From positions 2,061,001-2,125,000 of the forward strand of contig NZ_CP088247.1 of assembly GCF_021117295.1 (NCBI RefSeq): a stretch of DNA of 64,000 nt, written 5' to 3'. Source of the DNA: Methylorubrum sp. B1-46. Lineage in GTDB: Bacteria; Pseudomonadota; Alphaproteobacteria; Rhizobiales; Beijerinckiaceae. The position numbers were made by a program, and so were the translations under genes. Positions 44,467 to 53,083 of the stretch are shown here, piece after piece; the stretch's first letter is position 1; every line of letters begins with the position of its first letter. The notes under the pieces are model-generated. The model did no database searches and was not told the origin of the DNA. It saw only the letters and a list, made by a program, of their open reading frames with translations.

Positions 44467-44621
44467 TCGGCCGGGCATCGCCGGACGAGAAAGGCGCGGT
44501 GCTTGCCGCACCGCGTCATCAGTGAGACAAGCGCCGCGCCGTCCGGCCCGAAATCGGGTGCGTCGACGGAGCGGCGCGTCCGCTCGCCTGCTGGTCCTAT
44601 GACTGGGGGGCGGGATCACCC

Positions 44622-45665
44622 GTGAATCACGCGAGCACGATGACAGAGCCGACCCAAAGCGGCCCGTTCCCGGCGGGGCCGGTGCTGATCACCGGTGCCA
44701 GCGGCTTCCTCGGCGCCGCCCTGGTCGATGTCTTCCGCGCGGCCGGCTTCACCGTGCGCATCACCGTGCGCGCCTCCTCGCCTCGCACGAATCTCACCTG
44801 GCCCGATGTCGAGATCGTCGAGGCCGACATGCGCGACCGGGCGGCGGTGGCGAGCGCCATGCGCGGCCAGCGCTACCTCGTCCACGCCGCGGCCGATTAC
44901 CGGCTCTGGGCGCCGGACATGGAGGAGATCGTCCGCACCAATCGCGACGGCACCCGCATCCTGATGGAGGAGGCGCTCAAGGCCGGCGTGGAGCGGATCG
45001 TCTACACGTCGAGCGTCGCGACCATCAAGCCGCATGACGACGGCACGCCCGCCGACGAGACCCGGCCGCTGACACCGGAGACGGCTATCGGCGCCTACAA
45101 GCGCAGCAAGGTCGTGGCCGAGCGCGTGGTCGATGAGATGGTGGCGCGCGACGGCCTGCCCGCCGTCATCGTGAACCCCTCGACGCCGATCGGCCCCCGC
45201 GACGTGAAGCCGACGCCGACGGGCCGCATCATCCTCGACGCGGCCCAAGGGAAAATCCCGGCCTTCGTCGATACCGGCCTCAACCTCGCCCATGTCGACG
45301 ACGTGGCCGCCGGCCACCTCTTGGCCCTGCGCAAGGGCCGGATCGGCGAGCACTACATTCTCGGCGGCGAGGATGTGATGTTGGCGCAGATGCTTGCCGA
45401 CATCGCCGCCATCGTCGGCCGCAAGGCCCCGACGACGCGGCTGCCTTACGCGGTGATCTACCCGATCGCCTTTGTCTCCGAGCAGATCGCGCGGGTGACC
45501 GGCAAGGCGCCGCTCGCCACCATCGACGGCGTGCGCATGTCGAAGTACCGGATGTTCTTCTCCGACGCCAAGGCGCGGGCAGAACTCGGTTATTCCGCGC
45601 GGCCCTACCGCCAGGGTCTGGAGGATGCGATTCACTGGTTCCGTCAGGCGGGGTACATGAAATGA
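44622..45665 (+). CDS. hpnA: Hopanoid-associated sugar epimerase HpnA
   Basis: 347 residues. Extended short-chain dehydrogenase: NAD-binding GASGFLGAALVDVFRAAG, ERIVYTSSVATIKP, catalytic YKRSK (Tyr-x3-Lys), and VNPSTPIGPRDVKPTPTGR with a C-terminal substrate-binding domain. HpnA is thought to make the sugar for bacteriohopanetetrol-type side groups. Start GTG 44622 or in-frame ATG 44640; the region upstream of 44622 is G-rich. The stop overlaps hpnC (ATGA). Confidence 0.92.
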   Translation: MNHASTMTEPTQSGPFPAGPVLITGASGFLGAALVDVFRAAGFTVRITVRASSPRTNLTWPDVEIVEADMRDRAAVASAMRGQRYLVHAAADYRLWAPDMEEIVRTNRDGTRILMEEALKAGVERIVYTSSVATIKPHDDGTPADETRPLTPETAIGAYKRSKVVAERVVDEMVARDGLPAVIVNPSTPIGPRDVKPTPTGRIILDAAQGKIPAFVDTGLNLAHVDDVAAGHLLALRKGRIGEHYILGGEDVMLAQMLADIAAIVGRKAPTTRLPYAVIYPIAFVSEQIARVTGKAPLATIDGVRMSKYRMFFSDAKARAELGYSARPYRQGLEDAIHWFRQAGYMK

Positions 45666-46555
45666 GCGCCGCGCTTCAGACCGCCACCGATGCGCGCACC
45701 GGCAAGGGCGAGCGCGACGAGAACTTTCCCGTTGCCTCGCACCTGATCCACCCGCGCAACCGCGGCGCGATCCTCGCCTTCTACAACTACGTGCGGGCGG
45801 GCGACGACGTTGCCGACCACACCGGATTGTCGCCTGAGCGCAAGATCGAGATGCTCGACACGCTCGCCGACGCGCTCACCGGCAAGGGCGGCTCCGACCC
45901 TTCGGTCGAGCCGCTCAAGCGTGAGTTGGCCTCCCACGGCCTGCCGCCGACCCACGCGCTCGAACTGCTCGATGCCTTCCGGATGGATGCGCGTAAGTCG
46001 CGCTACGCCGACTGGGACGAGTTGATCCATTACTGTCGCTACTCGGCGATGCCGGTCGGACGCTTCGTGCTCGACGTGCACGGCGAGGATCCGGCGCGGG
46101 TCTACAAGACCTCCGACGCGATCTGCGCCGCGCTGCAGGTGCTCAACCACCTTCAGGATTGCGGCAAGGATTTTCGGGCTCTCGACCGGGTCTACATCCC
46201 CCTCGACGTGATGGGCCGGCACGGTGCCGACGTGTCGATGCTGGGCGCGGATCGGGCGACGCCGGAACTGCGCGCGGTGATCCGCGAACTCGCCGAGCGC
46301 ACCCTGGTGCTGCTGGAGGAGGGCGCGCCGCTGCCGAACCAAATCGACGACTTCCGCCTGAGCCTGGAGATCGCCGCGATCCACCGGCTCGCCGTCGTCC
46401 TGACCAAGGGCCTGCTGACCCGCGATCCGCTCTCGGAGAAGGTCCATCACGGCAAGGCCGCCTTCGCGCTCACCGCGCTCGGCGGCATCGCCGCCACCCT
46501 GGTGCGCCGCCCGTTCCGGTCGCGCGCGCCCCGTCCCGCCGGAGCCGGCCGATGA
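45662..46555 (+). CDS. hpnC: Hydroxysqualene synthase HpnC
   Basis: 297 residues, trans-isoprenyl diphosphate synthase fold. RAGDDVAD is the degenerate first metal motif; NHLQDCGKDFRALDRVYIPL is the second Asp-rich region (listed by position, ~residues 164-183). Lead sequence LIHPRNRGAILAFYNYVR is typical of squalene/phytoene synthases. In the HpnCDE route HpnD makes presqualene diphosphate, HpnC turns it into hydroxysqualene and HpnE reduces that to squalene. Overlaps both neighbours by four bases, so tightly coupled. Confidence 0.94.
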   Translation: MSAALQTATDARTGKGERDENFPVASHLIHPRNRGAILAFYNYVRAGDDVADHTGLSPERKIEMLDTLADALTGKGGSDPSVEPLKRELASHGLPPTHALELLDAFRMDARKSRYADWDELIHYCRYSAMPVGRFVLDVHGEDPARVYKTSDAICAALQVLNHLQDCGKDFRALDRVYIPLDVMGRHGADVSMLGADRATPELRAVIRELAERTLVLLEEGAPLPNQIDDFRLSLEIAAIHRLAVVLTKGLLTRDPLSEKVHHGKAAFALTALGGIAATLVRRPFRSRAPRPAGAGR

Positions 46556-47400
46556 GCGCCACCGCCAGCCCGATTTCGGAGACCGCCGAGGCGCCGGCCC
46601 TGCCGGCCGCCGGCTCGTCGTTCTACACGGCGATGCGCCTACTCCCGAAGGAGCGGCGCGAGGCGATGTACGCCGTCTACGCCTTCTGCCGCTCGGTCGA
46701 CGATGTGGCCGACGACGGCGGCCCGCGCGAGGTCCGCGCAGCTGAGCTCGACCGCTGGCGCGCCGACATCGACGCGCTCTACGCCGGCAACCCGCCGCCG
46801 CGGGTGAAGCCGCTGGAAGAGCCGATGCGCCGCTTCGGCCTCAAGCGTGAGGACTTCCAGGCAGTTATCGACGGCATGGCGATGGACGCCGAGGAGGACA
46901 TCGTCGCTCCCTCGGAGGCCAAGCTCGATCTCTATTGCGACCGGGTGGCGAGCGCCGTCGGGCGGCTGTCGGTGCGCATCTTCGGTATGCCGGAGGCGGA
47001 CGGCATCCGGCTTGCGTGGCACCAGGGCCGGGCTTTGCAACTCACCAACATCCTGCGCGACATCGACGAGGATGCGGAGCGCGGGCGCCTCTACCTGCCG
47101 ATGGAGAAATTCCACAAGATCGGGCTGATGACCCCGACGCCGCAGAGCGCGCTGGCGCATCCGCGCCTCGGCGAGGTCTGCGCGGCGGTCGCCGCGGAGG
47201 CGGAGGAGCATTATCGCCAGACCTGGGCGATCATCGAGCGCAGCCCGCGGCAGGCCACCAAGGCCGCCCGCCTGATGGCGGCGGCCTACCGGCTCTATCT
47301 CGACGCCGTGGTGAAGCGCGGCTGGGCCGCGCCCCGCGCGCGGGTGAAACCCGGAAAACTCTCCCTCCTCCTCGTCGCCCTGCGCCACGGGATTGTCTGA
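46552..47400 (+). CDS. hpnD: Presqualene diphosphate synthase HpnD
   Basis: 282 residues. Squalene/phytoene synthase family with intact metal motifs: FCRSVDDVADDGG and NILRDIDEDAERGRLYLP; substrate-binding FYTAMRLLPKERREAMYAVY and EDIVAPSEAKLDLYCDRVA. It condenses two farnesyl diphosphates. Start ATG 46552 overlaps the hpnC stop; its stop TGA (47398-47400) abuts the hpnE ATG at 47400. No missing catalytic residues seen. Confidence 0.95.
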   Translation: MSATASPISETAEAPALPAAGSSFYTAMRLLPKERREAMYAVYAFCRSVDDVADDGGPREVRAAELDRWRADIDALYAGNPPPRVKPLEEPMRRFGLKREDFQAVIDGMAMDAEEDIVAPSEAKLDLYCDRVASAVGRLSVRIFGMPEADGIRLAWHQGRALQLTNILRDIDEDAERGRLYLPMEKFHKIGLMTPTPQSALAHPRLGEVCAAVAAEAEEHYRQTWAIIERSPRQATKAARLMAAAYRLYLDAVVKRGWAAPRARVKPGKLSLLLVALRHGIV

Positions 47401-48701
47401 TGACCGGTACGGTTCACGTCGTCGGCGCGGGACTCGCCGGCCTCTCGGCGGCCGTCTCCCTGGCGGAGGCGGGCAACCGCGTCGTGCTCCATGAGGCCGC
47501 CAAGCAGGCGGGCGGTCGCTGCCGCTCCTATTACGACCCCTCGCTCGGGCTGACCATCGACAACGGCAACCACCTGCTCCTGTCGGGCAATCGCTCGTCC
47601 CTCGACTTCCTGCACCTGATCGGGGCGCCGGACGATGCGCTCACCGGCCCCGACGAGGCGGCCTTTCCCTTCGCCGACCTCCGCACCGGCGAGCGCTGGA
47701 CCCTGCGCCCGAACGAGGGCCGCCTGCCCTGGTGGGTGCTGCGGGCGGGCCGGCGCGTGCCGGGCACGCGGGCGCGGGATTATCTCGCTCCGGTCTCCCT
47801 GATGATGGCCGCGTCCGGCAACAAGCCGGGCCAGAGTGGCACGATCGGCGAGAAGATGTCCTGCGAGGGCCCGCTCTACGAGCGGCTCTGGCACCCGGTC
47901 CTGGTCGCCGCCCTCAACACCGATCCGCGCGAGAGCGATGTCGGGCTCGCCGCCACGATCCTGCGCGAGACGCTGGGCGCCGGCGGGCGCGCCTGCCGTC
48001 CGCTCATCGCGGTCGAGGGGCTGTCCACGGCCTTCGTCGATCCGGCCCTGCGCTACCTCGCGGAGCACGGCGCCGAGATCCGGTACGGCCGGCGCCTGCG
48101 AGCGATCGCCCTCGGCCAGGGCCGCGTCGACCGTCTCGATTTCACCGACGAGCCGGTCGTGGTCGGTCCCGACGACGCGGTCGTCCTGGCCCTGCCGCCG
48201 TGGGTGACGAGCGAACTCCTGCCCGGTACGCCGGCGCCGCAGGAATTCCGCTCCATCGTCAACGCGCATTTCGCTGTGCGCCCGCCGGAGGGCGCACCGC
48301 TGATCCTCGGCGTGGTCGGCGGCCTGACCGAGTGGCTGTTCGCCTATCCGGATCGGTTCTCGGTCACCATCAGCAATGCCGACCGGTTGCTGGAGGACGG
48401 CCGCGAGGATCTTGCGCGCCGGATCTGGGGTGAGATCGCGGAACTCAACGGACTTGCACGGGAATTGCCTAACTGGCAGATCGTCAAGGAGAAGCGGGCG
48501 ACCTTTGCGGCGACGCCCGCTGAGGCCGCGCGCCGCCCCGGCGCGGCGACGCGCACCCGGAATCTGGTTCTGGCCGGCGATTGGACGGAGACGGGGCTGC
48601 CCTCGACCATCGAGGGGGCGATCCGATCCGGGACGAATGCCGCGCAAGCCCTGTTCCGCACCGGCATGTGCGGACGGGCACAGGCACAGGGAGTCGCTTG
48701 A
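47400..48701 (+). CDS. hpnE: Hydroxysqualene dehydroxylase HpnE
   Basis: 433 residues, flavin amine-oxidase family: FAD-binding VVGAGLAGLSAAVSLAEAG plus NRVVLHEAAKQAGGRC near the N-terminus, LIAVEGLSTAFVDPAL centrally, and the C-terminal NLVLAGDWTETGLPSTIEGA. Converts hydroxysqualene to squalene, completing the HpnCDE route. It overlaps hpnD by one base (TGATG) and shc starts 5 bp downstream. A membrane-associated enzyme in the cytoplasm; no signal peptide. Confidence 0.94.
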   Translation: MTGTVHVVGAGLAGLSAAVSLAEAGNRVVLHEAAKQAGGRCRSYYDPSLGLTIDNGNHLLLSGNRSSLDFLHLIGAPDDALTGPDEAAFPFADLRTGERWTLRPNEGRLPWWVLRAGRRVPGTRARDYLAPVSLMMAASGNKPGQSGTIGEKMSCEGPLYERLWHPVLVAALNTDPRESDVGLAATILRETLGAGGRACRPLIAVEGLSTAFVDPALRYLAEHGAEIRYGRRLRAIALGQGRVDRLDFTDEPVVVGPDDAVVLALPPWVTSELLPGTPAPQEFRSIVNAHFAVRPPEGAPLILGVVGGLTEWLFAYPDRFSVTISNADRLLEDGREDLARRIWGEIAELNGLARELPNWQIVKEKRATFAATPAEAARRPGAATRTRNLVLAGDWTETGLPSTIEGAIRSGTNAAQALFRTGMCGRAQAQGVA

Positions 48702-48706
48702 AGGAT

Positions 48707-50749
48707 ATGACGACGGCACCGAGACAGGCGAGCGAGGCAAGAACGATGCGTGAGGCGGCCGCGAACAAGGTCGAGACGCTGCAGCGTCTCAAGACCCGCG
48801 ACGTGTCTCTCGACGATGTCGAGCGTGGCGTTCAGAGCGCCACACGGGCGCTCACGGAGATGACCCAGGCCGACGGCCACATCTGCTTCGAGCTCGAGGC
48901 GGATGCGACCATCCCCTCCGAGTACATCCTGTTCCACCAGTTCCGTGGGACCGAGCCGCGCGACGGGCTTGAGGCCAAGATCGGCAATTACCTGCGCCGC
49001 ACCCAGTCCAAAGTGCATGGCGGCTGGTCGCTGGTGCATGACGGCCCATTCGACATGAGCGCGTCGGTGAAGGCCTATTTCGCCCTCAAGATGATCGGTG
49101 ACGACATCGAGGCGCCGCACATGCGCGCCGTGCGCAAGGCGATCCTGCAGCGAGGCGGCGCGGCCAACGCCAACGTCTTCACCCGCATCCTGCTCGCCCT
49201 CTACGGCGAAGTGCCGTGGACGGCGGTGCCGGTGATGCCGGTGGAGGTGATGCACCTGCCGAAGTGGTTCCCGTTCCACCTCGACAAGGTGTCCTACTGG
49301 GCCCGCTGCACCATGGTGCCGCTGTTCGTGATCCAGGCCAAGAAGCCGCGGGCCAAGAACCCGCGCGGCGTCGGCGTGGCCGAACTGTTCGTGACGCCGC
49401 CTGAGTCGGTGCGGACCTGGCCCGGCTCACCCCACGCCACCTGGCCGTGGACGCCGATCTTCGGCGCCATCGACCGCGTGCTGCAGAAGACGCAGGACCA
49501 CTTCCCGAAGGTGCCGCGCCAGCGTGCCATCGATAAGGCGGTCGCCTGGGTCTCCGAGCGCCTGAACGGCGAGGACGGACTCGGCGCCATCTTCCCGTCG
49601 ATGGTCAACTCGGTGCTGATGTACGAGGTGCTGGGCTATCCGCCCGACCACCCGCAGGTGAAGATCGCGCTGGAAGCCATCGAGAAGCTCGTCGCCGAGA
49701 AGGACGACGAGGCCTATGTCCAGCCCTGCCTCTCGCCGGTCTGGGATACGGCGCTGACCAGCCATGCCATGCTGGAGGCCGGCGGCGCTCAGGCCGAGGC
49801 CAATGCCCGCGCCGGACTCGACTGGCTGAAGCCCCTGCAGATCCTCGACATCAAGGGCGACTGGGCCGAGACCAAGCCGAACGTGCGCCCCGGCGGCTGG
49901 GCCTTCCAGTACGCCAACCCGCACTATCCCGACCTCGACGACACCGCCGTCGTGGTGATGGCGATGGATCGCGCCCAGCGCCAGCACGGTCTGGTCAGCG
50001 GGATGCCGGACTACTCGACCTCGATCGCCCGCGCCCGCGAATGGGTTGAGGGGCTGCAGAGCGCCGATGGCGGCTGGGCGGCGTTCGACGCCGACAACAA
50101 CCACCACTACCTCAACCACATCCCGTTCTCGGATCACGGCGCCCTGCTCGATCCGCCGACCGCGGACGTGACCGCCCGCGTCGTCTCGATGCTGTCGCAG
50201 CTCGGCGAGACCCGCGAGACCAGCCGCGCGCTCGACCGCGGCGTGACCTACCTGCTCAACGACCAGGAGAAGGACGGGAGCTGGTACGGCCGCTGGGGCA
50301 TGAACTTCATCTACGGCACGTGGTCGGTGCTCTGCGCGCTGAACGCCGCCGGCGTCGATCCGCAATCGCCGGAGATCCGCAAGGCGGTGGCGTGGCTGAT
50401 CCGCATCCAGAACCCGGATGGCGGCTGGGGCGAGGATGCCTCCTCCTACAAGCTCAACCCCGAATTCGAGCCGGGCTATTCGACGGCCTCGCAGACGGCC
50501 TGGGCGCTGCTCGCCCTCATGGCGGTCGGTGAGGTGGACGACCCGGCGGTCGCCCGCGGCGTCAACTACCTGATGCGCACGCAAGGGACGGACGGGCTGT
50601 GGAGCGAGGAGCGCTACACGGCCACCGGCTTCCCGCGGGTGTTCTATCTCCGCTACCACGGCTACCCGAAGTTCTTCCCGCTCTGGGCGATGGCCCGCTT
50701 CCGCAACCTGAAGAAGGGCAACAGCCGTCAGGTGCAGTTCGGGATGTGA
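48707..50749 (+). CDS. shc: Squalene-hopene cyclase
   Basis: 680 residues from ATG 48707; a second possible start is ATG 48746. Terpene cyclase class II: catalytic DLDD at residues 409-412 (YPDLDDTAVV), QW repeats such as QSADGGWAAFDADN and NPDGGWGEDASSY, and C-terminal YLRYHGYPKFFPLWAMAR. Cyclises squalene to hopene in the membrane. Last gene of dxs-hpnA-C-D-E-shc; followed by a strong terminator at 50784-50815. The TTG at 48698 could extend it but overlaps hpnE. Confidence 0.96.
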   Translation: MTTAPRQASEARTMREAAANKVETLQRLKTRDVSLDDVERGVQSATRALTEMTQADGHICFELEADATIPSEYILFHQFRGTEPRDGLEAKIGNYLRRTQSKVHGGWSLVHDGPFDMSASVKAYFALKMIGDDIEAPHMRAVRKAILQRGGAANANVFTRILLALYGEVPWTAVPVMPVEVMHLPKWFPFHLDKVSYWARCTMVPLFVIQAKKPRAKNPRGVGVAELFVTPPESVRTWPGSPHATWPWTPIFGAIDRVLQKTQDHFPKVPRQRAIDKAVAWVSERLNGEDGLGAIFPSMVNSVLMYEVLGYPPDHPQVKIALEAIEKLVAEKDDEAYVQPCLSPVWDTALTSHAMLEAGGAQAEANARAGLDWLKPLQILDIKGDWAETKPNVRPGGWAFQYANPHYPDLDDTAVVVMAMDRAQRQHGLVSGMPDYSTSIARAREWVEGLQSADGGWAAFDADNNHHYLNHIPFSDHGALLDPPTADVTARVVSMLSQLGETRETSRALDRGVTYLLNDQEKDGSWYGRWGMNFIYGTWSVLCALNAAGVDPQSPEIRKAVAWLIRIQNPDGGWGEDASSYKLNPEFEPGYSTASQTAWALLALMAVGEVDDPAVARGVNYLMRTQGTDGLWSEERYTATGFPRVFYLRYHGYPKFFPLWAMARFRNLKKGNSRQVQFGM

Positions 50750-50783
50750 TTTCCCGGGACGTATGTCCCAAGCATGAGATCGG

Positions 50784-50815
50784 CGGCGCGGGAGCATCCC
50801 GCGCCGTTTTCGTTT
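50784..50815 (+). terminator. Rho-independent terminator after shc
   Basis: Ten-bp stem CGGCGCGGGA (50784-50793) / TCCCGCGCCG (50797-50806), loop GCA, then TTTTCGTTT. It lies 35 bases after the shc stop, ends the hopanoid run, and is upstream of the spermidine-synthase-like gene at 50875. Confidence 0.88.
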
Positions 50816-50874
50816 GTACCGACTGCGAGCCGAACACCATCGGCGCCTCCTGACCCGAGCCCGCGAGACGACCG

Positions 50875-51543
50875 TTGATCCCCTGGGAGCATCTCGACAC
50901 CGCCCCGATCCCCGGCGAGGCCGGTACCCTGCGCCTGATGCGCCGCGGCAGCGAGTTCTCGATTCAGCTCGACCGCAACGAGCTGATGAACAGCCGCCTC
51001 AGCGGCTCCGAGGAGGCGCTGGCGCGGCTCTCGGCCGAGCGCATCGCCGGCGTGAAGGCGCCGCGGGTGCTGATCGGCGGCTACGGGATGGGTTTTACCT
51101 TACGCGCGGCGCTGAGCCTGCTCCCGGCGATGGCCCAGGTGACCGTGGCCGAAATCGTCCCGGCGGTGCTGACCTGGGCGCGCGGACCGATGGCGGAGCT
51201 GACCGGCCCGAGCCTCGACGATCCGCGCGTGACGATCCGCGAGGCCGATGTCGCCGCGGTGATCCGCGCGCAGCCGGGCACCTGGGATGCGATTCTGCTC
51301 GACGTGGACAACGGCCCCGATGGCCTCACCCGTAGCGCCAATGACCGCCTCTACGACGCGGCCGGCCTCGGTGCCGCCCGTGCGGCCCTGCGTCCGCGCG
51401 GCGTGCTGGCGGTGTGGTCAGCCCATCCCGATGCGGCCTTCACCCGGCGGCTCGGACAGGCGGGGTTTTCCGTCGAGGAGGTCGCGACGCGAGCGCGGGG
51501 CAAGCGTGGGGCGCGGCACGTGATCTGGCTGGCCGGGCGCTAA
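50875..51543 (+). CDS. Spermidine-synthase-like methyltransferase-fold protein
   Basis: 222 residues, TTG start (50875-50877), Shine-Dalgarno weak. Rossmann-type core: VLIGGYGMGFTLRAALSLLP (SAM/polyamine-binding loop), VTVAEIVPAVLTWAR, WDAILLDVDNGPDGL and LAVWSAHPDAAFTRRL. It matches the single-domain spermidine synthase-like proteins (no N-terminal substrate domain). Substrate unknown; probably its own unit, as it follows a strong terminator. Cytoplasmic. Confidence 0.8.
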   Translation: MIPWEHLDTAPIPGEAGTLRLMRRGSEFSIQLDRNELMNSRLSGSEEALARLSAERIAGVKAPRVLIGGYGMGFTLRAALSLLPAMAQVTVAEIVPAVLTWARGPMAELTGPSLDDPRVTIREADVAAVIRAQPGTWDAILLDVDNGPDGLTRSANDRLYDAAGLGAARAALRPRGVLAVWSAHPDAAFTRRLGQAGFSVEEVATRARGKRGARHVIWLAGR

Positions 51544-51562
51544 GCGCCGATCCCAATCTCGA

Positions 51563-51674
51563 CCTCATCCTGAGGGGCCCGCGTCAGCGGGCCTCGAAGG
51601 ATCCTCCAGATTGTGCCGTGCTTTCTGGATAATCCTTCGAGGCCGCCGCTTCGCGTGGGTACTTCAGGATGAGG
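51563..51674. repeat. 112-bp REP-like palindromic element
   Basis: Terminal inverted repeats CCTCATCCTGA (51563-51573) and TCAGGATGAGG (51664-51674). Internal palindromes GCCCGCGTCAGCGGGC and the pair CCTCGAAGGAT / ATCCTTCGAGG. This is the common alphaproteobacterial intergenic palindromic type. It sits between the convergent spermidine-synthase-like and oxoamine synthase genes. Confidence 0.85.
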
Positions 51675-51709
51675 AGGTGGTTGGATCGAGCGAACAGGTT
51701 GGGTGCGCC

Positions 51710-53083
51710 TCACGCCCCCCGGCGGGCCATCAACTGCTCGATCAGCGTCGCGCCGGTCTCCAGCGCGGACAGCTCCTCCGCCACCGTGGCCACCGTCTGC
51801 GCGATCTGCTCCGGCGTGTGCTCGGAGGTCATGAAGAAGCGCAGGCGTGAGGACCGCTCCGGCACCGCCGGGTGGATGATCGGCTGCACGTTGATGCCGC
51901 GCTTGAACAGGCGGTCGGAGAGCGTCACGGCCTTGAGCGAGTCGCCGATGATGATCGGGATCACCGCGAGACCGAGACTCGAACCGGTGTTCAGCCCGTG
52001 CTTCTTGGCGAGCGCCAGGAACTGGTTGCCGTTGCGGCGCAGCCGCTCCACCCGCTCCGGTTCGGCCTGCATCACCGTAAGTGCGGCCTCGGCCGCGGCC
52101 GCCAGCGGCGGCGACATGCCGACGCTGTAGACGAAGCCGCCCGCGGTGCATTTCAGGTACTCGATCAGCGCCGAGGGGCCGCAGATATAGCCGCCGCAGG
52201 AGGACAGCGTCTTCGACAGCGTGCCCATCCAGATGTCGACATCGCCGGCATCGACCCCGCAATGCTCGTGCAGGCCCGCCCCGGTTCGGCCGAGAACGCC
52301 GAGCCCGTGGGCGTCGTCCACCATCAGCCAGCAATCGTAGCGGCGCTTCAGCTCGACGAAGGCGGCCAGATCCGGCGCGTCGCCGTCCATGCTGTAGAGG
52401 CCCTCGATCACGATCAGCGCACGGCGGTGCTCGTGGCGGGTCGCCTCCAGCAGCTTCTCGAGGGCGGCGGGGTCGTTATGAGCGAAGGAGCGGCGCTGGG
52501 CGCCGGAGAGCTGCGCACCGGTCACCACGCTGTTGTGGATCAGCGCGTCGTGGAAGATCACGTCCGGCGCTTCGAGAATCGCGCCGATGGCGGTGACGTT
52601 GGTGGCGTGTCCGCTCACCAGGACCACGCAGGCATCCGTGCGGTAATGGGCGGCGAGCGCCCGCTCCAGCTTGAGATGACCCGGCCGCTCGCCCGCCACG
52701 ATCCGGCTCGCGGACGCCGAGGTGCCGAAGGTCTCGATCGCCTTGCGCGCCGCCCCGCTCACCGCGGGGTGACCGTTGAGGCCGAGATAATCGTAGGACG
52801 AGTAGTTCGAGTAGGTCTGGCCCTCGATGCGGGTGTTGGCGCCCGCGCGGGTCTCGTGCACCCGGAAGAACGGATTGCCCAGGCCGATCAGGTCGGCGGC
52901 CGAGCGCTGCAGGCGCAGCTCGCGGTAGCCGGTCAGCTTCTCGAAATCCTGGATCGACTCTCCCGCCGCTCCCTTGTCCTCGAGGGGGGAGGGGCTCGGA
53001 CGCGCGTTGGCGCGGCCGAGCCGGTTGGTGACGAAGCTCGCGAGCGCGGCCCGCCCGTCCTGCGGGCGTGTCGGCTGAGTCAT
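51710..53083 (-). CDS. PLP-dependent alpha-oxoamine synthase (PKS-associated)
   Basis: 457 residues. Alpha-oxoamine synthase family (relatives: serine palmitoyltransferase, KBL, BioF): YDYLGLNGHPAV, GTSASASRIVAGER, VLVSGHATNVTAIGAI, Asp256 of MVDDAHGLGVLG, and the PLP lysine Lys291 in GTLSKTLSSCGGY. C-terminal part HPAVPERSSRLRFFMTSEHT. A ~80-residue N-terminal extension is longer than in BioF. The start ATG overlaps the PKS stop (ATGA), so the pair is translated together. It would decarboxylatively condense an amino acid with the polyketide thioester, releasing the chain as an alpha-amino ketone; this is inference, by analogy with Fum8 in fumonisin synthesis. Confidence 0.85.
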   Translation of the reverse strand: MTQPTRPQDGRAALASFVTNRLGRANARPSPSPLEDKGAAGESIQDFEKLTGYRELRLQRSAADLIGLGNPFFRVHETRAGANTRIEGQTYSNYSSYDYLGLNGHPAVSGAARKAIETFGTSASASRIVAGERPGHLKLERALAAHYRTDACVVLVSGHATNVTAIGAILEAPDVIFHDALIHNSVVTGAQLSGAQRRSFAHNDPAALEKLLEATRHEHRRALIVIEGLYSMDGDAPDLAAFVELKRRYDCWLMVDDAHGLGVLGRTGAGLHEHCGVDAGDVDIWMGTLSKTLSSCGGYICGPSALIEYLKCTAGGFVYSVGMSPPLAAAAEAALTVMQAEPERVERLRRNGNQFLALAKKHGLNTGSSLGLAVIPIIIGDSLKAVTLSDRLFKRGINVQPIIHPAVPERSSRLRFFMTSEHTPEQIAQTVATVAEELSALETGATLIEQLMARRGA

